A model generated the notes under the pieces. It had not been told where the DNA came from. It saw only the letters and a list, made by a program, of their open reading frames with translations, and did no database searches. Of a DNA stretch of 64,000 nucleotides, positions 9,253-18,592 are shown piece by piece; positions within the stretch are counted from its first letter, which is position 1; the number at the start of each line of letters is the position of its first letter. The DNA is taken from NCBI RefSeq assembly GCF_013401515.1, contig NZ_CP058529.1, positions 3,286,001-3,350,000 of the forward strand. Reading direction: 5' to 3'. Made by a program: the position numbers and the translations under genes. The stretch comes from Halorarum halophilum. Its GTDB lineage: Archaea > Halobacteriota > Halobacteria > Halobacteriales > Haloferacaceae.

Positions 9253-10719
9253 ATGACAACCACTCGGGCCAAAGCGACGGCTACGGACGACACGGACCGG
9301 ACGGACGACGTCACCATCGCCTACGTCGGCGGCGGGAGTCGCCAGTGGGCGCCGGCGCTCATCCGCGACCTCGCGCTGTCGGACCTGAACGGGAACGTCC
9401 GCCTCTACGACGCGAACCACGAGAGTGCGGAGCGGAACGCGCGGTTCGGCAACTGGGTGCAGGACCGCGAGGAGGCGGTTGCCGACTGGTCGTACGACGC
9501 GACCGAGACGCCGGCAGCGACGCTCGAGGGCGCGGACGTCGTCGTCCTCTCGACGCAGTACGACCCGACCGAGACGTTCGTCCACGACCTCGATATCCCG
9601 AAGGAGTACGGCATCTACGGCGCAGTCGCGGCCACCATCGGCCCGGGCGGCATCTTCCGGGCGATGCGGACGATCCCGCTCTACCGTGAGTTCGCGGCTG
9701 CGATCCGGGAGCACTGCCCCGACGCGTGGGTGTTCAACTACACGAACCCGGTCACGTTCGCCACCCGCGCGCTGTACGACGAGTACCCCGACGTCAACGC
9801 GATCGGCCTCTGTCACGAGGTGCTCGGGACGCGGTCCTGCCTCGCGCGCTACGCCCGGGAGCACCTCGACGTGGACGCCTCACGGGAGGACGTCTCGGTC
9901 AACGTCAAGGGGATCAACCACTTCACCTGGGTCGACGAGGCGCGCTGCAACGGGGTCGACCTCTGGCCGCTGCTCGAGGACCTCGCGGAGCGCGAGGAGG
10001 CCCGCCAGGAGTTCACCGCCGAGGACCTGGAAGGCGAGAGCGTGTTCGTCGACAACTGGCAGGTCACCTGGGAGCTGTTCCGCCGGTTCGGCGTGTTACC
10101 GGCCGCCGGCGACCGCCATCTCGTCGAGTACGCCACGTGGTTCCTCCAGGGCGGACGAGAGACGCTGAACCGCTGGGGGGTCAAGCGCACCGGCAGCGAC
10201 TACCGCGCAAAGCACTGGTCGCCCGCAGAGTCCGACCAGACGACCGACGTCGAGGCGTGGATGAACGGCGAGCGGGAGTTCTCTCTGGAGTCCTCCAACG
10301 AGACGTTCATGGACATCCTGACGGCGCTGACCGGCGACGGCACCTGCGTCACGAACGTCAACCTCCCCAACGAGGGGCAGGTGTCGGACCTGCAGTCGGA
10401 CGCGGTCGTCGAGACGAACGCGGTGGTGCGGACCGACGAGGTGACGCCGGTCGCCGCCGGCGGCTTCCCGCGGCCCGTCCGGGGGCTCGTCCGCGGTCAC
10501 GTCGACACGCAGGAGACGATCGTCGAGGCATCCCGCGAGGGCGACCTCGACGCGGCCTTCGAGGGGTTCCTGCTCGACCAGCAGGTCCGCACACTGTCGC
10601 CCGACGACTCGCGGGAGCTGTTCGCGGAACTGGTCGCCGCCCAGGAGCCGTACCTCGACGGCTGGAACCTCGAGGACTCGGCGGTGCTCGCGGAGTCGTC
10701 CGCCTACCCGGGCGAGTAA
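9253..10719 (+). CDS. GH4 glycosidase with CHEV motif, predicted alpha-galacturonidase
   Basis: This 488-residue protein is a family 4 glycoside hydrolase, an NAD- and metal-dependent group that works by a redox-elimination mechanism. Visible features are the Rossmann start (VTIAYVGGGSRQW, residues 20-32), NYTNPV (162-167), the active-site motif CHEV (187-190) and GINHFTW. In GH4 the four residues around the active-site Cys track substrate type; CHEV was described as unique to alpha-galacturonidases such as Bacillus subtilis LplD, whereas alpha-glucosidases have CHSV. I therefore predict release of D-galacturonate from pectin-type oligosaccharides, feeding UxaC. The ATG at 9253 has a CTCTATGCT TATA-like box 28 bp upstream; longer starts are unlikely. 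No signal peptide, so cytoplasmic. Confidence 0.82.
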   Translation: MTTTRAKATATDDTDRTDDVTIAYVGGGSRQWAPALIRDLALSDLNGNVRLYDANHESAERNARFGNWVQDREEAVADWSYDATETPAATLEGADVVVLSTQYDPTETFVHDLDIPKEYGIYGAVAATIGPGGIFRAMRTIPLYREFAAAIREHCPDAWVFNYTNPVTFATRALYDEYPDVNAIGLCHEVLGTRSCLARYAREHLDVDASREDVSVNVKGINHFTWVDEARCNGVDLWPLLEDLAEREEARQEFTAEDLEGESVFVDNWQVTWELFRRFGVLPAAGDRHLVEYATWFLQGGRETLNRWGVKRTGSDYRAKHWSPAESDQTTDVEAWMNGEREFSLESSNETFMDILTALTGDGTCVTNVNLPNEGQVSDLQSDAVVETNAVVRTDEVTPVAAGGFPRPVRGLVRGHVDTQETIVEASREGDLDAAFEGFLLDQQVRTLSPDDSRELFAELVAAQEPYLDGWNLEDSAVLAESSAYPGE

Positions 10720-10793
10720 CCCCGTCTCGGGCGTCGGTACCGTGGGGGGTTGGACGTCAGTGGTGTTTTATCGTCCCGCAGTGATTCCGAACC

Positions 10794-11861
10794 ATGACCG
10801 ATCGAAGCACGGGCGACGAGCACGACCGGAACGCCGACGTCCGTGTCGGCGTCAGGACGCGCTCGCTCGCGGAATCGCGACTGCAGTACGTCCGACAGCT
10901 CGGCGCGACGGACTTGTTCGTCGACCACGCCGACACCGACGAGGAGCCAGACGAGTTCAACGACCGCGACGGGACGGACACGCTCGCCGTCGGGCGGGAC
11001 GCCATCCCCACCGTCGCAGAACTCGAGGACGCACGCGAGCGAGTCGAGGGCGCCGGGCTCCGGCTCGCGGGAATCCAGTCGCTGCCGTACTCGCTGTACG
11101 GCGACATCATGTTCGGGCAGGACGGGGCGGACGAGGCGCTCGAGCAGATCACGACGCTCGTGCGTAATCTCGGCGCGGCCGGGGTCCCCATCCTCGGCTA
11201 CCAGTGGAACCCGCGTGGCGTCGTCCCCATGCGGACGACCCCGGTCGAACTCCGCGGCGGCGCGATCGGCACGGCGTTCGACCTCGCGGAGGTCGACGAC
11301 CCCCACGCGCTCGCGCCGGGGCTCGACCGGGAGTACACGGAGGCGGAGTTCTGGGAGAACTACGGGGGGTTCCTCGAGGCGGTGCTCCCGATCGCCGAGG
11401 AGGTGGGCGTCGACCTCGCGCTGCACCCCGTCGACCCGCCCGGCCTGGAGTCGCTGGGCGGAATTCCGCGGCTGTTCCGGAGCGTCGAGAGCTTCGAGCG
11501 CGCGATGGAGCTCGTCCCGAGCGACAACCACGGGCTGAAGCTCTGTCTGGGCTGTTTCTCGCAGCTGGGTGCGGACGTGCACGACGTCGTCCGCCGGTTC
11601 GGCGAGCGGGACCAGATCGTCTTCGTCCACTTCCGCGACGTCGCGGGCACCGTGCCGCGCTTCCACGAGACGTTCGTCGACGAGGGGAACTTCGACGCGG
11701 TCGCGGCCGTCCGGACGCTCCACGACGTCGGCTTCGACGGCGTCGTCATCCCCGATCACGTGCCGGAGATGGTCGGCGACGACGACTGGCGCCACCGCGC
11801 CCGCGGGTTCACGGTCGGCTACCTCCGCGGCGTCGTCGATACGGTCCGGACGGAGTACTGA
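10794..11861 (+). CDS. uxuA2: Second mannonate dehydratase paralogue
   Basis: This 355-residue protein is homologous along its length to the UxuA at 8029-9138. The metal-binding positions are kept (LHPVDPP, KLCLGCF, VHFRDV, VIPDHVP). The first 130 residues have drifted: the substrate-side motifs of typical UxuA (NMYQYDD, ENFPTSF, YHWAPAGVW) are replaced by less similar sequence (VDHADTDEE, QSLPYSL, YQWNPRGVV). It may have a different substrate, for example altronate or another sugar acid, or be a diverged duplicate. A GTTTTATC box lies 26 bp before the ATG, so it is probably transcribed separately from the GH4 gene that ends 75 bp upstream. Confidence 0.85.
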   Translation: MTDRSTGDEHDRNADVRVGVRTRSLAESRLQYVRQLGATDLFVDHADTDEEPDEFNDRDGTDTLAVGRDAIPTVAELEDARERVEGAGLRLAGIQSLPYSLYGDIMFGQDGADEALEQITTLVRNLGAAGVPILGYQWNPRGVVPMRTTPVELRGGAIGTAFDLAEVDDPHALAPGLDREYTEAEFWENYGGFLEAVLPIAEEVGVDLALHPVDPPGLESLGGIPRLFRSVESFERAMELVPSDNHGLKLCLGCFSQLGADVHDVVRRFGERDQIVFVHFRDVAGTVPRFHETFVDEGNFDAVAAVRTLHDVGFDGVVIPDHVPEMVGDDDWRHRARGFTVGYLRGVVDTVRTEY

Positions 11862-11900
11862 GACTGCGGCTGCCACTCCGACGGTTCGGATTCGACTCGA

Positions 11901-13979
11901 CTACTCGTCGAGCGGGACCCGTCCCTCGTCGTCCGGCACGCAGGAGTAGTCGTGGAAGAACTCGCTCAGAGCGTCGGCCCACCGCCCCGCCTGCAGGACC
12001 TGCTCGTCGAACCGCTCGGCCACGTGACGGTGCCGCTCGTCGTCCACCTTCCCCTCCAGGGTGCGCCACCGCTCGCGGAGTCGTTCGGCCTCCTCGACGC
12101 CGGCGTAGCAGTTGTCGTACAGCGTCTGCACCACGGTCCGGCCGTCGTCGAGCTCGTGCTCCCACGGCAGGTGGTGGAAGAACAGGAGCAGTTCCCTCGG
12201 GCACGTCTCGGGGTCGTCGTACATCTCGGCGAGCGCGTCGGGATACTGCTGGGCATAGCCGTTCCCATTCGAGTTGCGGTCCTTCCCGATGCCGTCCTCG
12301 GTGGCCCCGTGGTAGCCGGGCCACTCCTCGGGGCCGGGGTCGTAGTGGTTCTCCAGGCGTGCGCTCCCGTTGTACATCATGTGCATGAGCCCGAGGCCGC
12401 CGGTGGAGTAGCCGATGACCGCCGGCCAGGTGTCGTGCAGGATGTCCGTGACCGTCTCGACGACCGCCGGGTCGCCCCCGAACGTCTGGCGGACCCACTC
12501 GTCGGTTATCGTCGCGGTCTCGAGGTCGGGGTCCCAGGCGAGGCGGCCGTAGCCGTAGAGGTTGGCCTGCGCGAGGTAGTGGCCGGTCCAGTTCGGGTCC
12601 TCGCCGGGACCGCCGACGCCCGCCAGGCCGGTGCCCTCCTCGGTGAACAGCTCCTTCACCTTCCTCCCGTGGCCGTCGGGGTCGGTGTCGAACTCCAGGA
12701 CCTCCTTCCACATTGGGACGTGGTAGCAGGCGTGGACGTGCTGGCCGGTGTACTCGCCGGTGATCTGCAGTTCCAGCCCCAGACCGGTGTCGGGCATCTG
12801 CCCGAACACCGGCGAGACGGGCTCGCGGGGCTGGAAGTCGATCGGTCCGTTCTTCACCTGGACCGTGACGTTGTCGTGGAACTCGCTGTCGAGCGGTTCG
12901 AAGGTGTCGTACTGCTGGACGGCGCGGTCCTCGTGTGACCCGTACACGAATGCCCGCCACCAGACGCGCCCGCCGTACGGTTCGAGCGCCCGGGCGAGCA
13001 CGTTCGCGCCGTCGACGTGGTCGGCGTCGTAGTTGTAGGGTCCCGGCTGGCCCTCGGAGTCGGCCTTGACGAGGAAGCCGCCGAAGTCCGGGACGAGGTC
13101 GTACACCTCGTCGGCCTTCGCCGCCCACCACTCCGCCACCCGCTCGTCGTTCGGGTCGGAGGTGTCCAGGCCGCCGACCTTCTCCGGCGCGCCGAAGTTG
13201 ACCGAGAGGTACGTCCGGATGCCGTACCGTCGGAAGGCCGACGCGAGGCCGGTCAGCTTCTCTAGATGCCGGGATTCGAGGAGCTGCCAGCCCGCCAGTT
13301 CGCCCATCGCTTCGTTGGCGCCCTCCCGATCCGGGATCTGCGTGTTGACGTTGTTGACGACGATGCCGTTGATGCCGACGGAGGCGAGCAGCCGGGCGTA
13401 GTCGAAGTACCGCTCCCGGAGGTCGGGGAGCCGCTCCCAGTCGAAGATCGATTGCCCGGCGTAGCCCCGTTCGACCGACCGGCGGAACGGGTTGTCCCAG
13501 TGGTTCACGATCCGTTCGGCGTTCGTCGGCTCCTCGGAGACGTCGAGGTCGTCGATGGGCCGGCCGAGCGCCATGTGGCGGAGCAGGTGGAAGGTGCCGT
13601 ACACCAGCCCCCGGTCGGTCGAGGCCGTGACGACGACGCAGTCGGCACCCTCCCACTCCACCGAACGGAGGTGGAACCCGCCGTCGTCGAGTGCCTCGAC
13701 CGCATCGACGTCGACCGAGTCGGCCACGACCTCCATCTCCCCGGGCGTACCGACGGCGAGGAAGCCGTCGGCCGATCGGGGCGGGTGCTGCCAGAGGTGG
13801 GGTTCGCGGCCGAGGAGCCCCTCGATTCCGCGTCGCAGTTCGTCGCGGACGGCGCCCAGTTCCGGCGCTCCGGTGGACGCGTACACGTTCGCACAGCGCG
13901 TCCGGTACGAGGCCAGGCGGTCCTCGTCGGCGACCGCGTCGTACCGTAACCAGCAGTCGTCGTACTCCTCGATGGGCAT
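11901..13979 (-). CDS. aguA: GH67 alpha-glucuronidase
   Basis: About 692 residues, the normal size for GH67. The family hallmark around the catalytic Glu is present (GGFLVKADSEGQPGP), together with NFGAPE, YGRLAWDPD and HHLPWEHEL. These enzymes remove (4-O-methyl)-D-glucuronic acid from the non-reducing end of xylo-oligosaccharides, and work in the cytoplasm because there is no signal peptide. The open frame extends to 14165, but the upstream part is Arg-rich and unlike the family; the ATG at 13979 starts directly with MPIEEYDDCW, the normal N-terminus. It converges on the second uxuA with a 39-bp gap. With UxaC and UxuA it makes a complete front end for glucuronoxylan side chains. Confidence 0.93.
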   Translation of the reverse strand: MPIEEYDDCWLRYDAVADEDRLASYRTRCANVYASTGAPELGAVRDELRRGIEGLLGREPHLWQHPPRSADGFLAVGTPGEMEVVADSVDVDAVEALDDGGFHLRSVEWEGADCVVVTASTDRGLVYGTFHLLRHMALGRPIDDLDVSEEPTNAERIVNHWDNPFRRSVERGYAGQSIFDWERLPDLRERYFDYARLLASVGINGIVVNNVNTQIPDREGANEAMGELAGWQLLESRHLEKLTGLASAFRRYGIRTYLSVNFGAPEKVGGLDTSDPNDERVAEWWAAKADEVYDLVPDFGGFLVKADSEGQPGPYNYDADHVDGANVLARALEPYGGRVWWRAFVYGSHEDRAVQQYDTFEPLDSEFHDNVTVQVKNGPIDFQPREPVSPVFGQMPDTGLGLELQITGEYTGQHVHACYHVPMWKEVLEFDTDPDGHGRKVKELFTEEGTGLAGVGGPGEDPNWTGHYLAQANLYGYGRLAWDPDLETATITDEWVRQTFGGDPAVVETVTDILHDTWPAVIGYSTGGLGLMHMMYNGSARLENHYDPGPEEWPGYHGATEDGIGKDRNSNGNGYAQQYPDALAEMYDDPETCPRELLLFFHHLPWEHELDDGRTVVQTLYDNCYAGVEEAERLRERWRTLEGKVDDERHRHVAERFDEQVLQAGRWADALSEFFHDYSCVPDDEGRVPLDE

Positions 13980-14202
13980 ACGACGCGATTGCCCGACCGG
14001 TACCATAGGCGTGACGGTCGTTGCCATTGGGGCCGGCGGCCAGCCGAACCGCCTCCGCAAAGCCGTCGCCTCGCCCGATCGCCGACGGTGCCATTCCCAT
14101 CCTGCGACCCCGCGCACCACCCTACTCCGACCCTCCACACCACCGTACTGCGACCGAACCAGCACCGTAACGACCTAACGTGCGGTGCCTGTAGGGCACG
14201 CC

Positions 14203-14430
14203 ATGAGCTCACGTCGGGACCGGTTCTGGGACTTCCTCTGCCTGTTCTCCACGCAGGCGTACGTGTTCCTCGCGATCTCGGTCGCGCTGCTCTTCTTCAT
14301 GGGGTTCGCCTGGATCAACGGTCCGGGGCCGGAGACACGGGCGCTCATTCCGCTGAACGTCGCCGTGCTGTCGGTCAACGCGGTCGTGCTGTACGCGATC
14401 ATCCGCCATTGTCGGTCCCGGGACCTCTGA
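14203..14430 (+). CDS. Small two-helix membrane protein
   Basis: A 75-residue protein with two hydrophobic segments (about residues 17-41 and 52-67), a positive N-terminus (SSRRDRF) and a basic C-terminus (IIRHCRSRDL). I do not recognise the family. The ATG at 14203 is chosen over 14185 because TAACG elements at about 14167-14179 lie near 28 bp upstream. It stands alone between the divergent GH67 gene and the convergent ABC permease gene. Confidence 0.6.
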   Translation: MSSRRDRFWDFLCLFSTQAYVFLAISVALLFFMGFAWINGPGPETRALIPLNVAVLSVNAVVLYAIIRHCRSRDL

Positions 14431-14493
14431 GCCGTCGGCCGGTCCGACCGTCGCAATCGAACGGAAAAACGACGAAGCGGGGCGGTCGGGCCG

Positions 14494-15447
14494 CTAGTCC
14501 TCGTGGCGGGCGTGCACCCGCGGGTTGAACAGTCGGTCGGTCGACTGCGAGACCAGGATGAGGCCGATCGAGAGCAGGACGACCGTGACGATGGGCCAGA
14601 GGATCCAGTGGAACATCGACCCGGCCGTCAGTGCGCCGCCGGCGTAGGCCTGGCGGATGAGGACTCCCCAGTGGTCCTGATTGTACGGCAGAACGCCCAG
14701 GTAGTAGAGCCCGATGGCGGCGAACAACACGCCCCGCATGGAGCTCATGAAGTTGTACATGACGTACGGCATCACGTTCGGCATCACGTCCTTCAGGAGG
14801 ATGCTCCGCATCGGGATCCCCATCGCGTCGGCGGCCTCCACGTAGTCCTCCTCGCGGACGCTGAGCACCTGCGATCGGAGGTTCCGGGCGAGCCCGGCCC
14901 ACCCGTTGATCCCCAACAGAACGCCGATGAGAACAGGGTTCTCCGGCTCGAGCGTCACCGCCAGGACGATGATCAGCGGGAGCCCCGGGATCGTCAGCGC
15001 GACGTCGGTGATCGTCGAGAGCACGTCGTCGAGGCGCCCGCCCGAGAAGCCGGCGACGGTGCCGACGACGGTGCCGACGACGACGACGAAGAGGCCGCCG
15101 CTGAATATCATCGTCAGGATGGGTGGGGTGCCGAAGATGATCATCTTCAGCAGGTCGCGGCCCTGCGGGTCCGTCCCGAGCGGGTGGTCGAGCGTCTGGA
15201 ACGGCTGGACCAGGCGGCCGCCGGCCCACATCTCGGTCGGCTCCAGCAGCCACACCCCGACGGTCCCGATCAGGAGGTACGCGATGACGACGCCGAACCC
15301 GAACAGGGCCCTGGGGTCCGTGATAAGGATCCGTCCGGGGACGACGACGTACGTCAGGAGGAGGTCCCTGATCCGGTCCTCCCGCGTCCGGTCGACGTCG
15401 GACACCACCTCGAGCGGGATGTCCTCGTCCACCTGTCGGTCGCTCAC
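14494..15447 (-). CDS. dppC: ABC importer permease, DppC/OppC type
   Basis: This 317-residue protein is the second permease of a peptide/oligosaccharide-type ABC importer (BPD_transp_1 with an OppC-type N-terminal segment). An N-terminal transmembrane helix is followed by an external loop with the typical GTDPQGRD motif and five further helices; the cytoplasmic coupling loop (EEDYVEAADAMGIP) contacts the ATPase. The ATG overlaps the stop of the upstream dppB-type gene by 4 bp, so translation is probably coupled. In this locus the cargo is likely uronate-decorated oligosaccharides rather than peptides; that is inference from context. Confidence 0.92.
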   Translation of the reverse strand: MSDRQVDEDIPLEVVSDVDRTREDRIRDLLLTYVVVPGRILITDPRALFGFGVVIAYLLIGTVGVWLLEPTEMWAGGRLVQPFQTLDHPLGTDPQGRDLLKMIIFGTPPILTMIFSGGLFVVVVGTVVGTVAGFSGGRLDDVLSTITDVALTIPGLPLIIVLAVTLEPENPVLIGVLLGINGWAGLARNLRSQVLSVREEDYVEAADAMGIPMRSILLKDVMPNVMPYVMYNFMSSMRGVLFAAIGLYYLGVLPYNQDHWGVLIRQAYAGGALTAGSMFHWILWPIVTVVLLSIGLILVSQSTDRLFNPRVHARHED

Positions 15448-16451
15448 CGTCCCTCACCCCCCGTCTCGATACGCGGATCGAGCCGTCCGTACGTGAGGTC
15501 AGCGACGAACACGCCGACGACGACGGCGATGGTGATGACGAGGAACGCCCCCATCATGACCGGGTAGTCCCGGCGCAGCGCCGAGTCGAGCATCAGGTAG
15601 CCGACCCCCCGGTAGCTGAAGATCTGCTCCAGGATGACCGACCCGCCGAACAGGAACCCGATCTGGATGAGCAGCCCCGTGTACAGCGGGAGGATGGCGT
15701 TCCTCGCGACGTACCGGTAGGAAATGCGGTGGTCCGACAGGCCGCGCAGGCGGGCCCCGCGGATGTAGTCGGACCCGAGCGTCTGGATGCTGTTGGCGCG
15801 CATGCTCAGCGCGATGCCCCCGAAGCCGGTGGCGACGAGCGAGACGACGGGGAGTGTCGCGTGGTAGAGTACGCTCCGGTACCACGCCAGCGACCCGGGG
15901 TTGAGCCCCGCCGCGAACTTGCCGCCCTGGGGGAAGATCCCCCACTGGAAGACGAAGAAGAACACGAGGATGAACGCGAACACGTAGAACGGCACCGAGA
16001 CGACGAACGTGCTGAGCGCGGAGGCGGACAGGTCGAACCGACTCCCCTCCGTGTAGGCCATCATCGCGCCGAGCAGGATGCCGATGACGTACTGGAACGT
16101 GATGGCGACGCTGAGCAGGAACACCGTCCAGGGGAGGACGTCCGCCAGGAGCACCGACACCTCGACGCCCTGGATGTACGAGTAGCCGAGGTCGCCCTGG
16201 AACGTCTTGATCACGTAGTCGAAGTATTGCACGTGGAGCGGTTCGTCGGGTTTGACGTTCAGGTAGAGCCGCACCTGCCGGTTGATCTCCGCCTCGCTCA
16301 TCGTCGCGCCGTAGCGCTGGTAGAGCTCCGCCCGCATCCGGTCGATGGGGCTGCCCGGCATCAGCCGGATGAGGAAGAACGTGAGCGTGATCGTCGTGTA
16401 GATGACGACGAACGCCATCCCGATGCGGCGCGCCAGCCAGCGTCCGTTCAC
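15444..16451 (-). CDS. dppB: ABC importer permease, DppB/OppB type
   Basis: A 335-residue integral membrane protein with the OppB/DppB pattern: an N-terminal helix (ITLTFFLIRLMPGSP), a long external segment with the substrate-independent motif YFDYVIKTFQGDLGYS, then five helices and the coupling motif SDYIRGARLRGLSD. It pairs with the DppC-type permease immediately downstream (4-bp overlap) and follows the fused ATPase gene, also with a 4-bp overlap, forming one operon read 18592 to 14494. Confidence 0.93.
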   Translation of the reverse strand: MNGRWLARRIGMAFVVIYTTITLTFFLIRLMPGSPIDRMRAELYQRYGATMSEAEINRQVRLYLNVKPDEPLHVQYFDYVIKTFQGDLGYSYIQGVEVSVLLADVLPWTVFLLSVAITFQYVIGILLGAMMAYTEGSRFDLSASALSTFVVSVPFYVFAFILVFFFVFQWGIFPQGGKFAAGLNPGSLAWYRSVLYHATLPVVSLVATGFGGIALSMRANSIQTLGSDYIRGARLRGLSDHRISYRYVARNAILPLYTGLLIQIGFLFGGSVILEQIFSYRGVGYLMLDSALRRDYPVMMGAFLVITIAVVVGVFVADLTYGRLDPRIETGGEGR

Positions 16452-18592
16452 GGGGCGTCACCCCCGACGCCGACGACTTCGTTGTCGAGCGGCTCGCTGT
16501 CCCAGTATGGGTGGTCATCGTCGCGGTCGCGGAAGCAGGCGGCGGTGTGACCCTCCTGGAGTTCGGGGTTCGTCTCGGTACAGGCCTCCCGGGCCTTCGG
16601 GCACCGCGGGTGGAACCGACAGCCCGACGGCGGGTCCACCGGGTCGGGGATGTCGATGTCGCTGATCGGCGCCTCGTCGTGCGTCTCGTCGCCGTCCGTG
16701 ATGTCGGTCGTCGCCCAGTGGAGCGCCTGCGTGTACGGGTGCTTCGGGTTCCGGACGATCTCCTCGGCGGGGCCGATCTCGACGATCTCGCCGAGGTACA
16801 TCACGGCGATGCGCCCCCCGGCGCGCCCGGTCAGGTAGCGGGCGTTGGTGAGGTTGTGCGAGATGAACAGGTACGACGTGTCGAACAGGTCCTGCAGCGT
16901 CAACATGAGGTCCATCATGTCGACCCGCATCGACACGTCGAGCGCCGAGACCGCCTCGTCGGCGAGGATGAGGTCGGGGTTCATCAGCAGCGCGCGGATG
17001 AGCGCGACGCGCTGCTGTTCGCCGCCCGAGAGCTGGTGTGGGAACCGCTCCGCGTAGTCCTCCGGCGGCGACATCCCCGCGGATTCCAGCATGGCGAGCA
17101 CGCGCGCCCACCGGTCCTCCTTGTCGAGGTCGGGTTTCCAGCGCTTCATCGGCACCTGGAGGATCGCCGAGACCTTCCGGTTGGGGTTGAGCGAGCTCCC
17201 CGGGTCCTGGTGGATGATCTGCAGGGCCCGCCTGATGTCGTCGTACGATCGTTCGCCGTCCCCCGCCTTCCCCTTCTTGGCCTCCCAGACGTCCTGGCCG
17301 CGGTAGTTGACGCTCCCACCGGTGGGCTCCTGGAGCCCGACGGCCGTCTTCCCGAGGGTCGTCTTCCCGCAGCCGGACTCGCCGACCACGGCGACCACGT
17401 CGTTCTCGTAGATGTCGAGGTCGACGCCGTCGACCGCGCGGACGACGTTGGGGTCGCTGAACAGGCCGAAGAACCCCCCGCCGTCGTCCTCGAAGTGGAC
17501 CTCGACGTCGTCGAGGGTCACCACCGGCTCGTCCGACTGGCGCCCCTCGATCCGCTCGTACTCGGACGAGTCGTCCTCGAGGATCAATGGCAGTTCCCCG
17601 TCTACCTCATCGTGGTGGAAGCAGGCGACCTCCTGACCGGGGCCGAGCGGCTCCAGGGGAGGTTCCTCGCGGCGACACTCCTCGGTCGCGAGCGGGCAGC
17701 GGGGGTGGTACGAACAGCCCGGCGGCACGTCGACCGGGTCCGGGCTCGAGCCCTCGATCGCCTTCAGTTCGTCGAGCGGCGTCGTGAGGTTCGGCACGGT
17801 GTTGAGGAGCGATCTGGTGTACGGGTGCTGGGAGTTCGAGAGGTCGTCGGCGTGGAACACCTCCACGACGTCGAACGCGTACATCACCGCGATGCGGTCA
17901 CAGAGGTCCTGCACCAGCGGGAGGTCGTGGGTGATGAAGACGATGGTCAGGTCGTACTTCTCCTGGAGGTCCTCGAGCAGCGTGAGGATCGAGCGTTGCA
18001 TCAGCAGGTCCAGCGCCGCCGTCGGCTCGTCCATCACGAGCACCTCCGGATCGAGGATGAGACTGAGCGCGATGAGCGCCCGCTGTTTCATCCCCCCGCT
18101 GAGTTCGTGCGGATACGTGTCGAGCACGCGCTCGGGTTCGAGGTGGAGGTCGGTGAGCAGTTCGCGTGCGCGCTCCATGCCCGCGTCGACGTCCTCGTCG
18201 TGGGCCTTGAGCGTCTCGAGGAAGTGCCCCCGGATCCGCATCGTCGGGTTGAAGAAGCTCATCGCGCCCTGGAACACCATCGCGATGTCCCCCCATCGCA
18301 GTCGCTTCAACTCCTCACCCTCGAGGTCGAGGACGTTCATCGAACGGCCGCTCCCGTCGTGGTAGGTGATGTCGCCGTCGACCTTCCCTGGGTTGACGAC
18401 CGCGTCGAGCATCGCCGACGCGAGCATCGACTTCCCGCTCCCACTCTCGCCGACGACGCCGAGTATCTCCCCCCGGCGAACGTCCAGCGAGACGTCGTCG
18501 AGCACCCTGGACGTCCCGCGGTCCATGTCGAAGGTGACGTCGACGTCCCGAACTTCGAGGACGTTCTCGTGCGATACCGCCTGTTGTGACAT
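16448..18592 (-). CDS. dppDF: Fused double ATPase of a peptide/oligosaccharide ABC importer (DppD-DppF fusion)
   Basis: The 714-residue protein contains two complete ABC nucleotide-binding domains. Domain 1 (about 1-330): Walker A GESGSGKS, signature LSGGMKQR, Walker B VMDEPTAALD. Domain 2 (about 360-690): Walker A GESGCGKTT, signature LSGGEQQR, Walker B ILADEAVSALD. Each ends with the Oligo_HPY tail and its cysteine motif (GCSYHPRCP and GCRFHPRCP), which in some relatives holds an iron-sulfur cluster. It energises the two permeases downstream, whose genes overlap by 4 bp. DppD and DppF are usually separate; the fusion fixes a one-to-one heterodimer. A GATATTAC element (about 28 bp upstream of the ATG) gives the operon its own promoter, separate from the binding-protein gene 125 bp upstream. 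Confidence 0.93.
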   Translation of the reverse strand: MSQQAVSHENVLEVRDVDVTFDMDRGTSRVLDDVSLDVRRGEILGVVGESGSGKSMLASAMLDAVVNPGKVDGDITYHDGSGRSMNVLDLEGEELKRLRWGDIAMVFQGAMSFFNPTMRIRGHFLETLKAHDEDVDAGMERARELLTDLHLEPERVLDTYPHELSGGMKQRALIALSLILDPEVLVMDEPTAALDLLMQRSILTLLEDLQEKYDLTIVFITHDLPLVQDLCDRIAVMYAFDVVEVFHADDLSNSQHPYTRSLLNTVPNLTTPLDELKAIEGSSPDPVDVPPGCSYHPRCPLATEECRREEPPLEPLGPGQEVACFHHDEVDGELPLILEDDSSEYERIEGRQSDEPVVTLDDVEVHFEDDGGGFFGLFSDPNVVRAVDGVDLDIYENDVVAVVGESGCGKTTLGKTAVGLQEPTGGSVNYRGQDVWEAKKGKAGDGERSYDDIRRALQIIHQDPGSSLNPNRKVSAILQVPMKRWKPDLDKEDRWARVLAMLESAGMSPPEDYAERFPHQLSGGEQQRVALIRALLMNPDLILADEAVSALDVSMRVDMMDLMLTLQDLFDTSYLFISHNLTNARYLTGRAGGRIAVMYLGEIVEIGPAEEIVRNPKHPYTQALHWATTDITDGDETHDEAPISDIDIPDPVDPPSGCRFHPRCPKAREACTETNPELQEGHTAACFRDRDDDHPYWDSEPLDNEVVGVGGDAP

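Noticed and set aside
11809..14100. A 763-residue minus-strand open frame
   Set aside because: Overlaps GH67 in another frame; Arg/Pro/Gly-rich without recognisable motifs.
14185..14202. Longer start for the small membrane protein
   Set aside because: The upstream ATG would begin before the likely transcript start set by the TAACG elements.
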